Assembly: GCA_015039315.1 (NCBI GenBank)
Contig: WIDE01000109.1
Location: forward strand, 1-64,000
From: Clavulina sp. PMI_390
Lineage: Eukaryota > Basidiomycota > Agaricomycetes > Cantharellales > Hydnaceae
Direction of reading: 5' to 3'
Length of the DNA: 64,000 nt
The notes under the pieces were generated by a model. The model was not told the origin of the DNA. It did not search any database and saw only the letters and a list, made by a program, of their open reading frames with translations. The translations under genes were made by a program, and so were the position numbers. Positions 32,225 to 45,000 of this stretch are shown one piece after another. Each line of letters starts with the position of its first letter. Position 1 is the stretch's first letter.

Positions 32225-33176
32225 GCTTTATCTCATGGCTCGTTACATATACCTCTAGTATTGATGACTTGGGAAAGGTCCTGCCTGCCCATGAGCGCAC
32301 TCTCGGTTCAATCAAAGGAAACAAAGAAAATTATTGTACTAATTAGTTTTTGTAGCGACAACTTTTGTACTATAGCACAGTCTGATGCCCCCGAGGCTCG
32401 TCTTCGTAATATGCAGTTCCCTGATTTTTACACTGGATGTTGTTGGGTCTGAGTTCTCGATGCTTTTCGCGGACTGATCATCATGTCTCGCTATCCGAAC
32501 AATATCATGTGTTGATCCGTTTCCGCGGGCATTATAAGCCAGCTGCTGGGACATGGGAGTAGTTTTGCTGACACTGAACTGTGATCTACCTCCTCCACAA
32601 TGGCGAACTTGGGCTCAGCAACGGTAAATGTTGACTAGGCGGGCAAAGCCTCCGAGAGAAGCCGGTGCCGCGGACCCCGTGGCAAGAATCTTGGATTGGG
32701 TGCATTTCAAATTTCGCATAGTCATGAAACGTTGCCAGATCTGACGGAAGATGTCGTCCTTACATCATCACCGATCCGCTGACACTACACGAAATATTTG
32801 GAATACCCACGGCATTGTCCCTCATTTAGAGCTTTGCATTGTACTTGTCTTGGCGCTCATGCCGATCCATGCCGATGTGCATGCATCAGACTAACGACCC
32901 CAAACTGACCAATGACCCGTGATCTCCTCGAGCGCGATGATTTTCAACGATGCGAATCGTCGAGCCATCGTGGGGCTCAAACGCCAAATCCACAAATCGA
33001 ACCCCGATCACGGGCCGTCCTCATTCAGTGTTGACTTTCAGCATCTCATTAACCTTGTTGAGTTTGACACCTGGTCCCTATTGAGGGTTTGGGGTAGTCA
33101 GCAAAGATGGACTGCCGTGAGAATTCGATGCGAGCGGAAGTCGCTAACGAATATGGTGTGTTGCCACCCTTTTGTC
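32225..33176. other. Intergenic before DUF6534 gene C
   Basis: No gene is supported. Open frames here are short and overlap. Confidence 0.5.
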
Positions 33177-33186
33177 AACTTCCGCT
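33177..33186 (+). promoter_or_regulatory. Diverged upstream motif AACTTCCGCT (gene C)
   Basis: TCAACTTCCGCT followed 15 bases later by CCAATTT lies 213 bases before the gene C start. It is a weaker match to the element upstream of genes A, B, D and E. Confidence 0.4.
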
Positions 33187-33389
33187 ATTTGGCACCAATT
33201 TCACGGTCTGTGGCGGTGCTCCTGTGTGGGGCTTGGAAGCTTCTTATGGCTATCAAGTTGGGGGCTATCGCGATGACCTCTCTCCTCGCCAACAGTGTCT
33301 CTACGTGCTCTCCAAGTTCCACAGCGTTTAGCTGCCTCTTCTTCTGAGCGACAGTCTCTTCTTCTCGGATTGTCCAGGGCAGTCGTAAG

Positions 33390-35271
33390 ATGGATTCTGT
33401 GCCTTTAGACAACAAATCTTTCATTACCTTGACCTTGTACAACGAGCTCCTAGGGATTCTTCTTGCTTCAATGTCAGCTCAATGCACTGGTCCTATGCGA
33501 TCGGACTGATTACTCACTCCAAGACGATTTAAGTCTATTTGGGATTATCACAGTCCAAACGATTCTGTACTACCATCGATTCCCACGAGATCCCCAGGCT
33601 ATCCATTGTGTGGTATGATACGATGTCTATTACGGGAATCCTATACTGATAACTAGTTGTGTGACAACAACGCTTTAAAACCATAGGTCGCTTCGTTATG
33701 GTACTGTCGCTGCTAACTTGTTGCTACGAAGTGCCCGAAGTCGGCTTACAATTACCATCCACAGGCTAATGCAAACTTTCAACATGTAAATTTTAGATGC
33801 CTGATTCCATGAGAAACGACTGACCATTCCAACTGGGACACTCTCTCTTCAAGGGGTATTTCAAGCCGAGGAGTTTATCACATCTTAATTACCGGTCAGA
33901 ATGATCATAAAATTCTAAGCGAACAACCTTGGTAAGTGACCCCTCACTTTCGCGCTCGGTTCGGCTTACAGCTTTATCATTCTGTTCACACCAGGTATCA
34001 GTCATACTATGTAACTCATGCTGTACGTCCCACACCATCTCTCATACCCTCGCTGATCGTAGTTCCTTTATTATCGAACGCCAGGCGGTAGCAGGCTTCA
34101 TAGTTCAAACCTTCTTTTTGTGGAGATATTGGTCTGGTAATTACTTTTAGCTATTCTCTCTTCTATACGGTGCCTGTATTGACAGAATAATACTCACTCA
34201 ACAGTGTCACGGAATATGACTATTACAACGTTCTTGGTGGGTGTACAGTTTGTAGATCTTATTCCTCCCCCTTTGGCCTAATTCGTACATCTAGGGCCTC
34301 CTGGTACTGACTACTTTGGGTGAGCGAAATACTCTCCTGTGACTCTACTCGGCCTTACTCAGCAACCCTTATTCGCCTGAGCAGGTTTCGCATTATGTGG
34401 GTAGAGGGTAGGTGCCAGCATAGCGTATATATGCTCATATGGATTCCTCCCACACTTATAGATATGGTCGTCCGCTCTTATGAGCTTAGTAGCGCTATAG
34501 CAGTTTTACAAGAAGAACTGTGGGCCAGTAAACTCTGGCTCTCCTTCTCGGTCCGTAACCATCAGCGATTTAGACCGGTCAATCAACCAATTCATGATTC
34601 TTGCCAAATTCCTTGTTTGTTTCCAGGCCGCTGCAGATGTCATGCTGGCCGCGGCTTCGACGGTCGAGATGCGTAGGCAGCACACTGGGTATTCAAGGTA
34701 AGCTAGGTCACACTTGTATGTGATCAGCGGGGGTCCTGACTAAGTTAACATCCCTTGTTTGTAGTACGGATTCGATGTTGAATCGCCTGGCAGTTTATGG
34801 TGTTGCGACCGGTGGAGTTACCGCTACCGTGGTGATGGCCGAACTTTTCATGGTGAGTTTCACCCTTGAGCGAGCCCTGCCAAGCCATTGATCTTTTATA
34901 TTGTGGTTAATCGAACTCTAATTTGATATTTGATAGACTTTTGTTGCGCATCATTACGAGGGTTTCACCCTGATAGTTCTGGTATGGCATTATCATGAGC
35001 GGTGCAAGCTGGATCTAATTTACTTCTCAGCCCCTCGGCAGTCTGTACATCACGACTTTCCTGGCAAAGTACGTATTTGACTCCCTCGAAGCGAAGATGT
35101 GTGCTAAGCCTCTGCCCACGGTATAGCCTTCATACTCGCTGGACTCTCCGGGCACTTATGAAACCGGATTCGTTAGAGCTTTCGACAAATATACTAAGGA
35201 ACTGCGAAACCCCCATTGTCCCAAACAGTGGTATCATAGTAACATCCGTTGTTTTTCAGAAGGATTCCTGA
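33390..35271 (+). CDS. DUF6534 seven-helix membrane protein C
   Basis: It starts MDSVPLDNKSFITLTLYNEL and ends SVVFQKDS. The family pieces are all there: LFGIITVQTILYYHRFPRDP, VAGFIVQTFFLWRYWS, VVRSYELS, ELWASKLWLSFS, AAADVMLAAASTVEMRRQHT, DSMLNRLAVYGVATGGVTAT, PLGSLYITTFLA and LHTRWTLRALMKP. The 14-nt exon is 33687..33700 and the 12-nt exon 34385..34396. It is the most diverged of the five: QAFEM becomes QTFNM, SALR becomes TLR, and the microexon after the first helices reads VASLW in place of VGLLW. The promoter element is also weaker. It still appears intact. Confidence 0.82.
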
Positions 35272-36644
35272 AGCGTACCACCCCTCTTGAGCCATGTATT
35301 TGTATCAATTTTCTTGATGTACATAGTAAAACGATGCATTTCAACAATCTCGACCGTCGATCTTTCTTTTCATAGCTGCGGTCTGTCTCCTCTCGTGGGC
35401 GGTGGTCCACTTGTTGTTGTAGCTAAGCAAGAGTGCGTTTTAGTGTAATTAATGAAGATCACTGTGCTTTTCGTACGTTCACTAGAGTGTGAAGTGCAGG
35501 CAATAAATATGAAGCTATTAAACGGAAATTTCTCCATAACACGCCATTTGTTATCAAGGGGAAAGTTTCGAACCCTTAGATGCATTTACGGCGACGCTGG
35601 ATGGTCAAGGCCGGCTCAGTTCTTGATTTGTTGTCTGCTATTTATTAGCCGTTTGCCTCTTACACGTGTCGTCACGCAAGACCGTGTGGTTCTCTGAACT
35701 ACACTTTCCGTGAGGGCTTTAATCCCCCGTTTTCTCTAGCGGCGTTGCAACGTGATGTGCAGCATATCAATCCTCCCGCGACTCCCTGATTGTCTTCCGT
35801 ATTGCTCGCCTGTACGGGAAGAGTTTGAAATTATCCCCTCATCACTGACAATCGCCTCACCATGTCCCTGAGTAACCCAACTAATTTGCGTTTAGAGGTA
35901 TCACCAATAATCCATGATGACTGACAACATATGAAGAGTTCGTACTTCTGCGTTGATAGTCCTCAATCGTGATGAGTCTACAAGATTGTTTCCCCTTCAT
36001 CGCCGAGGGACTTCGGCGAATAGGATCACTATTTGCCTGCCCTACAGTGATTTCAAGGTGGCCTGCGGATACGTGTTATTCGGTCCAACACCGCATTCTC
36101 TGATTCTTACCCTCGACTGCCGCTTCGGGTCTGCTGCAGATTTTCACCCCATGTAGGTACTTCTCTCCCATTTTTTTTTTCAACCAACTCTATTCACGAA
36201 CTTCGCCCCGCATATGCTCGGTTCGACCCTCCCACAAACTACGTTTCGTCCATTATCACCAGCTCAATATGGCAAGGCTGTCGAAAAGAGCTCGTCCTCA
36301 ACCCACTCTTCGTATTGATTGCTCCTAGATATGCCTCATGGGGCTTACGGCACAGTAGCACGGGCAAAGGCGGATCGAGATCGTCGGGTGCACGACTCGA
36401 CACGAGTCATTGAGGTTCTGAGAGTCTGGAAGCCGGCGGCACGGTCAACGAATTCAATCATCTTTCCCACTCCGCATCGATTTCGGTAAATTTTATATTC
36501 AGGTACTGATCAACGTACTTTATCACCACTTATATCGTGAAGGTAATGCAAATCATCCGTTCCGCTCTCAGTCAATAGGCGTGAGAAATCAGGGGAAGGT
36601 GCGCATGGAGGTTGCTTGGGCCAGCTGCGACCCAGCTGCTTGGT
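35272..36644. other. Intergenic before DUF6534 gene D
   Basis: No gene is supported. From about 36,470 the sequence matches the region upstream of gene B. Confidence 0.5.
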
Positions 36645-36654
36645 AACTTCCGTC
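36645..36654 (+). promoter_or_regulatory. Shared upstream motif AACTTCCGTC (gene D)
   Basis: AACTTCCGTC is 216 bases before the start codon, followed by CTCGTCATAATTT. A CTCCTTAAAT TATA-like site lies at about 36,713-36,722. Confidence 0.6.
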
Positions 36655-36860
36655 CTCTCGTCATAATTTCACTTGACATCCCGCGGCAGTGTCAATCGGA
36701 GCTTCCAAGGCACTCCTTAAATCCTCACAACTTCTCTTGATTACTTCTTTCTTGCCTTACTATGCCACCATATCCCCCTCTTGCCATCGAGATTTATTGA
36801 TCTCTTATTCCCTGCTATTCGAGCACCGGCGCCACCTCAGCTATCCGATAAGGCTTCACA

Positions 36861-38732
36861 ATGGGCCCACTCACCGCCAAGAGCAGTCCCGATCTGACAA
36901 CAACGCTTTACAGCCAGCTTTTTGGCATCCTTATTGGTTCAATGTGAGCAGAACTCCTTCTCCTTGAGATGCTGCGTTCTCAGGCCCAATGCTGGCGTGA
37001 TTACGGCTCAGTCTTTTGGGGATCATCACAGTCCAAGCAATGCTTTACTACCAGAAGTTTCCGCGAGATCCACGGAGTACACGATGGGTGGTATGTGGAC
37101 TCTACACTCCCACTCCCTCTTAACTATCCTGACGACTGGTTGCTCATTCATTATGCGCCACTAACGAAGGTCGGTCTTCTATGGTATGGTTGCCAACCGT
37201 TCATCACATGTGGCTTATCTTGTTGACCTGGAATCGGGATCAATAGGTTTATGCAGGCGTTTGAAATGTGAGTATTCTACCTGTTGCCAAGCAAAAGCTC
37301 ATTCTCAGCAGTTCATCTACTCTAGAGGCGTCTCAAGCCGAGGAGTTTATGAGATTAATATTACAGGCCAGAAAAATCTAAAGGTTCTGGCTGTACAACC
37401 CTGGTAGGCAGTGTTTGTCTTCTTTAGCGTTGATCCCACTCATAAGCGTAATATATTGTGGTTATCCAGGTATCGATCATACTTTGCAACCCATACGGTA
37501 TGCTTTAATTGATCGTCAATCCTCTAAAATGACCACTTACTTTCAACGTACCCTATCCACGTAGACTGTTGCAGGGTTCATTGTTCAACTATTTTTCCTC
37601 TCAAGATACTGGTCGGGTGCGTGTTCAAACCCTGCGTCGTCCACGCCGATCAATTTATTGACTATCACCTTTTCAGTGTCAAGAAATGTACATGTCACGA
37701 TATCATTGGTAAGAATATCAGGAGCCTTATTTCAGATTCCTGACGATTTGATCGTTTCCTTTAGAGTTTACTTGTCGCAACCACGCTGGGTGAGATCGTA
37801 TTCCATTGCTATTCGGCCCTAGCGACCCTAACCGTGTGCTTTTCCGAGTAGCATTTGCACTATGTGAGATTGACTCCTCCGATCACAGATGGTAGAAGAA
37901 CACTCAAGCCGGATTCCTTCGACATGCAGTCAGTGTGATTCGCTCTTACCAGTTCCCACATAGCCCATCAGCGACTTTGGCGGGAGAGCTTGTGGCCAGC
38001 AAGTTCTGGCTTTGTTTCTCCGTTCGTACTAAGAGCTCCACTTCTATTCGGATAGCTCGATGACCTCTATTCCAAACTACTTTATCAGGCCACTGCTGAC
38101 TTGATGTTGGCAGCAGCTCTGGCAATAGAAATGCGCAGGCATCATACTGGGTACTCAAGGTATGATGCAATCCTAAATGCTGAAACGATACGCTAAAAAA
38201 TTCTATATACTGACAGGACGGACTCGACGCTCAATCGACTCGCGATTTATGGTGTCGCAACCGGCGCCGTCACAGCAACCGCAGTATTCGCAGAGATCTT
38301 TATGGTGAGTCTCGTATGCGGCGACACGTCTATGAGCTCAGGTGAATCTTCAGCACTAATCAACGGGCTTTGGATATGGTTTGCTCCCAGACCCTAGTCG
38401 CCCACCATTATGAGGGCTTCGTTCTCATCGGATTTGTAAGTCGTGTTGATGGTATTGAACCAGCGTATCAACGTACTTATGAACTTACAGCCTCTTGGCG
38501 GACTGTATATCACAACGTTCTTGGCCAAGTGAGTACAGATCGAGGCTCAAGTAAAATACTCGCTCACCCGCTCTAATACTGTAGTCTCCATACTCGGTCC
38601 GCTCTCCGTACTATCATAGGATCGGAATCATATGAGCTTTCAGCGACTGCTCCACGCACGTTTGGACCACCTCGGAACACAAATACCAATGTCACAGTTA
38701 CATCCGTTATTGTCCTCCAGAGGGATGAGTGA
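36861..38732 (+). CDS. DUF6534 seven-helix membrane protein D
   Basis: It starts MGPLTAKSSPDLTTTLYSQL and ends at the TGA after LQRDE. The exon chain is the same. Pieces include LGIITVQAMLYYQKFPRDPR, VAGFIVQLFFLSRYWS, VIRSYQFPHSPSATLAGEL, SKFWLCFS, AIEMRRHHTGYS, STLNRLAIYGVATGAVTATA, LIGF, PLGGLYITTFLA and LHTRSALRTIIGS. The 14-nt exon is 37170..37183 and the 12-nt exon 37852..37863. Gene E is closest, sharing LYSQLFGI, FFLSRYW and the FCFS/LCFS variant. Confidence 0.84.
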
Positions 38733-39745
38733 CTATGTTCTACTTCATCGAATATCAATTGACGATCTACGACTTTGAAAATCCTCTCATGCTACACTGA
38801 CTCGCCTGGAGAGAGTAAATGTCAATGAATACACGTCCCCGTTTCTAGAAGGTTGATCCGTATACCTTTGATCGTGGTGTGCGACACATTACACTTCCCG
38901 CGTCTGGATTACTATTCGATGAACTGCATAGATTTGGAGGTCACTTTAGTCATCTTTTTTCAGTAACTGGAAACTATCGAGAAGTTCTCCTTTATTATTC
39001 CTTGGCTATCATGACAGTGACAATATGCCCTCTTAATTATCATCTCACCAACTTTCAACCAAGTAAGCCGCCATTGGCAATTGATACTGCAGCTCAGAGC
39101 TTTCGAAATACCGGGCACTCGGTCCGGGAAGGTTTTCTCTCGGCGCAAGGCAAAACTCCCGATTTAGGAATGGGTCCGGATTTGGCGGCGGCCTCCTCCG
39201 CTCAAGCGATGTCATGACATTTGGACCTCCTAAAAAGGTAGATAGATGCCTTACAACCACCCTCCTTACTACGAAGTAAACCACTAATTTGCTGGCTCAA
39301 CATCATGATTCCCTTTCAGTCATAGTATCGATCATCTACGCATGTAGCAGAATTTTTTATCGAGCCGGGTCTGTGACTTTATCCAATCCCTCGAGTAAGC
39401 GGCACGTGGCCACGGAAAATCATTATATATACGGACCGAGATCGTTTCTTGCATGATGATCCGCAAGGACTTGCGATGCCCGACCCCGAGTTCTCTTTTG
39501 GGGACTCAAGCACCGAAGTTACACTAGCCGAAGTCAATCGAGTACCCTACGTCGCACAATGGTTTCCCAACATTCGCTGCTCGAGCCCAAACAAATAGGG
39601 CTTCTTGCTACTAATAGCAGAAGTAATCCAACTCGCCGATAGCACTACACACTGACCCAAGCTAGACGATTCGTGAGCAACATTAGGGTCGAGGTGCAAA
39701 TCGGAGTGGCCAAGGCCCGGCGCCGGCCGCGACTTACTCCTTGCC
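38733..39745. other. Intergenic before DUF6534 gene E
   Basis: A 112-codon open frame (38,879-39,217 +) shows no recognisable family and has no paralogue upstream of the other genes, so I do not call it a gene. From about 39,690 the DNA is the conserved DUF6534 promoter block. Confidence 0.45.
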
Positions 39746-39755
39746 AACTTCCGTC
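39746..39755 (+). promoter_or_regulatory. Shared upstream motif AACTTCCGTC (gene E)
   Basis: CTTGCCAACTTCCGTC is identical over 16 bases to the copy before gene A and lies 244 bases before the start. A TTAAATACCCAAGTTT TATA-like site is at about 39,819-39,834, also matching gene A. Confidence 0.62.
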
Positions 39756-39989
39756 GGATCGTCATGATTTTACTGGATATCCCGCGGCAATGCCAACCAG
39801 AGCTTCCGAGAAACTCCTTAAATACCCAAGTTTAGGACCAGTCGCACTGACTCCTTTCCCTACCTACTATACCAGTGTCTCCGTGCCCCTTTACCAGGCT
39901 TTAAGACTTTCCATATCATTGAAGTAATAGCTATACCACTTACGCTATTGTCCTATTCTCGGGTCGACGCGCCCGTTGTGCGGAGAAAC

Positions 39990-41849
39990 ATGGATATCAC
40001 TACGACGTTATACAGCCAACTTTTTGGCATCATTGTTGGTTCTATGTGAGAATAGAATTTATCTGTCCTGAAGGCATCCCACCAGTTTAGCCACTGAATC
40101 CGATGCGCCCTAGTCTTTTTGGTATCATCACGGTTCAAGCTATGTTGTACGCTGAGCGGTTTCCGCGCGATCCATGGCATATACAATGGGTAGTAAGTGG
40201 ACTTCATAGCCTCTATATCTCTGACGTTTCCCTACTAATGATGGATCGCTCTTTCTATAAAAATAGGTATGGCTGCTTTGGTATTGTTACATCCAGTTCA
40301 TCTCAAGGTACCACGCCGACTGACCAATAGGAAATCCGGTTCACTAGGTTCATGCAGGCTTTCGAGATGTGAGCCTCCAAACTGTGATTAGAGAGACCAT
40401 CCACATCAGTTTCCCATTAATTCATACACTACAGAGGCGTCTCAAGTGGAGGCGTATATCAGATGTTGATCACTGCCCAGACAAAATTGGAGATATTAGG
40501 TGTACAACCATGGCAAGCTGACTCATTCTATTTGCATCCGGTTCCCTGTCCTACTAATCTAAACCTCTGGTGGTGTACCAGGTATCGATCATACTTTGCA
40601 ACACACACGGTACCTTCGACACATAATTACTGCTTGGTTGATCAGCGCTGACGCTTCCTTCGTTGGATCCTTCCGATTTTTAGTCCATAGCAGGCTTCAT
40701 CGTCCAGCTTTTCTTCCTTTCGAGATACTGGTTTGGTATGTATCCATACTGTAGTTTGATTCTTCGGAGATTATCGCGAAGTGTTGACAGTCATTTTTAG
40801 TATCAAAGAATGTACCTGCTACGATTTCACTGGCGAGATCGGGTCTGTGAGACTATTTTCTGAATTCTCTGCGACTGAAGCGTTTCATACAGAGTATGCT
40901 GGTCTCTTTAACCCTAGGTGAGAAATGAATCTTTCGCGAGCTGAGTCGGGTGTTCCTAAGTTGATACATCCTTTGAGCAGCGTTCGCACTATGTGAGTCG
41001 ATTTAGAAGCCTACGAGCCAGTACTAAATGGAATCTCCTTGCATCTAGTCAGCGTTATCCGCTCCTATCAGTTTCCCTACAGCTCATTAGCAACATTGGA
41101 GGGGGAACTCTTGGCTAGCAAGCTCTGGTTCTGCTTTTCCGTTAGTAATATTAGAGCCATCATGGAACTACAGAAGTGGCTGAAGAACCTCTCCTTCCTT
41201 GTAGGCCGTAACTGATGTGATGCTAGCAGCGGCTCTAGCTATAGAGATGCGTAGGCAGCATACTGGATACTCGAGGTCTGATGGCATTTATCTTACCAGC
41301 GACCATAAACCGGCTTAGTGGGATAACGTCTCTTGGGCTATTGATAGAACTGACTCTATGTTGAATCGATTGGCCCTGTACGGTATTGCTACTGGCGGCG
41401 TCACGGCTGCCGCAGTCGTCGCAGCGGTTTTCATGGTGAGTCGGTCTCTTGCTCCCTAGTTGGGGTATTGTTCCGTGTACTTAACGGGTATCATAGACGT
41501 TAGTCGCCCATCATTACGAGGGCTTCGACTTGATTGGTTTTGTGAGTCAAGCTTACTGCAATGTGAATTCAACACATTGACGAAGTGCTTCCGCCTTTGT
41601 AGCCCCTTGGTGGCCTGTATATCACAACATTCTTGGCCAAGTGCGTATCTCTTCCACGTCAAGCCCATCTCGAGCTCAGTTCGCTTCTGTTATGGCTGTA
41701 GTCTCCATACCCGCTCGGCTCTGCGAACGATTATTCACTCAGAGTCCTTGGAGCTTTCAGCCACTGCTCCCCACACGTTTGGGACACCACGACCCACAAA
41801 CACAGGTGTTCTCGTCGCCTCTATTGTCATATTTCGGCGTGATGATTGA
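39990..41849 (+). CDS. DUF6534 seven-helix membrane protein E
   Basis: It starts MDITTTLYSQLFGI, the shortest N-terminus, and ends at the TGA after FRRDD. Pieces include LFGIITVQAMLYAERFPRDP, IAGFIVQLFFLSRYW, VIRSYQFPYSSLATLEGEL, SKLWFCFS, AIEMRRQHTGYS, DSMLNRLALYGIATGGVTAA, PLGGLYITTFLA and LHTRSALRTI. The 14-nt exon is 40267..40280 and the 12-nt exon 40981..40992. One donor (after TGYSR) reads GTCTGA where the paralogues have GTATGA or GTAAGC, so that splice may be weak; skipping it would break the frame before the DUF6534 core. Confidence 0.82.
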
Positions 41850-42026
41850 TCGCCACCCTCGTTGAGGTCCGACCTCGCATGTAATTTTTACGGATACCAT
41901 AGCTCTGCTAGTTTGCACGCACGGATAATTGAACGATACACGCGTTAGGTTCTCTTCAGAATGAATATTTACCCTCCGAATGCCAGAGGTCTCTTTACGT
42001 CTAATCTGTATCGGGTCGAATACAAG

Positions 42027-45000
42027 CTAGCAGTCAAACACGCTCTCTCTTGGTCTAAAAACGGTCGCGCCCGGCCAGACCGCCACAGGCACCTGGCATT
42101 CAACAGTTTGCACCTCGAGCTGATCCCAGCGGTATCGAGCTTTATGCCTCTCCTTTCTCATTTGAGAAGCCTCGCCATCCCCTGGTTCTAGATCGCCATC
42201 TTCGTTGTCATCTGAATCAACGAAGTAATCTTCGCGCGAAGTGTTGCTTGAGGGAGTAGAAGATGATGAAGATGTGTATCCGGTCGTGTGACTTGACGAG
42301 CCATTTGAACTACTCCCAAAGAACATAGAGCCCCACCCACTCGAGTTCTGTGCTGCGGCTGCAGGGAAAGAAGATGATGCGGCAGTAGCTGGATCGCCCG
42401 GCTGTGCCAGTGATATCCGGCCAAGAGGAGCAAGACTAGATCTCGCAGCCCAGGTCTCGCCCCACTCACCGCGTGGAGCATCTCTTTCCAGGAGCCGCAT
42501 GACCTCGTTGTCCCGCGCAACATGAGATGGCGATATCGCATGATCTAGTTCAGAAGGCACGACGGCAACCAACATCCTGAGTCGCACCCGCCACGTGACG
42601 CCCCCTTTTCCCTCATATGGATCGTATGCAGTCATAGCAAATGCCGGCGTTGCATCTGCAGGCACGTCCAAAGCGAATGCGATCCGTGAACTGTGTGCGG
42701 TTTGGGTCGTGAGAAATTCGGAATGGATGCGTTTCATGTTCGTCGATGCTGAGAGATTGGCTTGGGAGGTGCGAAGCGAGAGCGGAATCGTAGGAGGTAA
42801 AGACTCATGCGTTTCGAGAGTCGCAAAGAGCTAGTTGGGGAGCGTGGAATGAGGTGAGAAAGGGGCGTTTGTGTGTCGGGAAGATTGAAGGTGATGTAGG
42901 TGGTAAGTAGGGAATGTTATTGAGTCACGGAGAGACAAGGAATGAGAGAGAGGATGTCGGACGCACCTTGAGGACCTTTGTCCTTCCTTCGACCTCCTCG
43001 CTTTCACCAGTAGCGCCGAAGTTGAGGTCCACCACGCCAAGGATCGTCTCCCCAAGCCGGTACGCAGACTTGACGAATGTGAGTACCGCAACTTTCGCGC
43101 CGTCCTTCTCGATGTCATACGACACTGTTTGGTGAGATCATGTTAAGTGGTCATCGATTCGAGTGGGGAGTGATGAGATGCGGGAAGAACAAGGGTCAGC
43201 TAGTGAACTATCATTCATGCTCACTCAAAGCATGAAGAATAACAACGCACTTCGTTTAGGGTTCCGCGTCAGCACCTCAACCGCCTCTCGACAGCTCATC
43301 CGATCCCTCGAGACACCTCTACTCCCATTCATACTATCTACCTTCCCTTCATGATCAGAGTTATCGTGTGTTTCCTCGTCGTGATCATGATGTTCATGAT
43401 CATCATCGCTAGCGTCCACAGATGACCTCTCGCTCGTCGTCCCATTTGTCGATGTGCTGCTGCTACCAAGTAACAATCCAGCTCCATAGTCACGAAGAGT
43501 TTTCCATGCAGCGGAGGGCTCTTCCGAGATGATCGAAGCGCCTGAAGAAGCTAATGTGGATGGAGGGAGCGTGTTGGATATAGACGACTTCCTATCCGGC
43601 ATCGAGATGGGAGAATGAGATATCGGGGAAGAAGAGATGATGTTGGCGCGTCTCGGGGGTGGTAATAGTGGTGGTGCTGCACATAGATAAGTGATGAGTC
43701 AGTATATCATCCCACCAGACTTCAATGAGTGAGAGTGGACTCGATGGGACTCACGTTTAGGAGCATTCAGATCCACTACGACAGCACCTCCGTATCTCCC
43801 CTTGCCTTGTCGGCCCCTCCTCGCCACCTCCCTTCTTCTGCCTACCGGCCACAGTAAATCGTACGGAGCAGGCGATCGCCCTGCGCTCACATGATTATAA
43901 ACACGCACAGGGACTTTGAGGACTCTACTCCTCCTGGAATTTTCTTGCTGTTGTTGTAAAGGCGACGGATAGGCCTGAGGACCAGGACTAGGGAGACTGA
44001 TGCTGGAGAGGTTTGAGAAATTGGAAGGGCCAGTCGATGCTCGTGAGGTTCCGACTAAGAGCGTGTATGTGAACTTGAACGCGCTGCCACGGTATGTCGG
44101 AGGAAGATTGGATGGGAGAGGGAGGGAGTATTTAACTAGGACAGAACAAGAACGATTATTCGTGGTTGTCAATAATAGCGATATGGTATGCCCGATCGGA
44201 CTCACAGCTTCGCTTCTCGCCTGGAGCCAGACTCAGATCCACGGCCAACACGCTAGGCTGCAGTTCCAACGTCGGTAGGAGTGACGGATCATCACCAGCA
44301 CTCCCACCAAACATGCTTCCTCCACTCGCCCCAGCAAACGGCACATTGCTCGCATACCGCCCATTCATACTCACAGAGCGTGAGCGAGCCAACCCACCCT
44401 GCGTAGATCCCGAGCCACTACCACCACCTCCAAAGAACGACGAGAGATAGCTACCACTGCCATGACCTTGGGATGCCGCCGCACCCGAGGAAGGAGACGC
44501 ACTCCCACTCCCACTACCAAATAGCGAGCTCAGTATCCCAAAGCCCGATCCGCTCCCACTCCCTCCACTCGACCCTGGGGCACGCTCCGCAATGTCCATC
44601 CGCCCACCGCCCACAACGACGCCTGATCCAGCCCCCCCACCGCGCAACTTGGCTCGCAGGCTATCAATCTCAGCAGGAGGAATGATCGACTCGTCCAGCT
44701 CAAGCGTCCCAACGAGACGAGCATAGGCCCACAGCACAACCTCAGTCCCAGGCGGGGAGAGCGTCTGCGCCAGAGATAACGAAAGTGGGGAGCGAGGGGT
44801 GGTTGTGGGGGACGTTGGCGACATGGTAAGTGAGACAGACCGAGGTGTTGCGTTCACGATGGGAGAGGAGGGCAGTAGTGAAGCCAACGAGCTGGGCCCT
44901 TCTGGTGGGAATTGGACACTACTTCGACGACGGGAATGCGATCCCTTGTATGTAGTAGGGCCCGTTGGTCGTGCAGGCGAATGAGGGATTTGCCCCTGGG

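Noticed and set aside
38879..39217. 112-codon open frame between DUF6534 genes D and E
   Set aside because: No domain, no paralogue upstream of the other copies, and no supporting promoter; insufficient evidence for a gene.
23124..39834. LTRs of a retrotransposon around the DUF6534 genes
   Set aside because: The repeated upstream blocks occur singly before each gene, with no second copy downstream, no TG...CA ends and no pol gene; promoter duplication explains them better.
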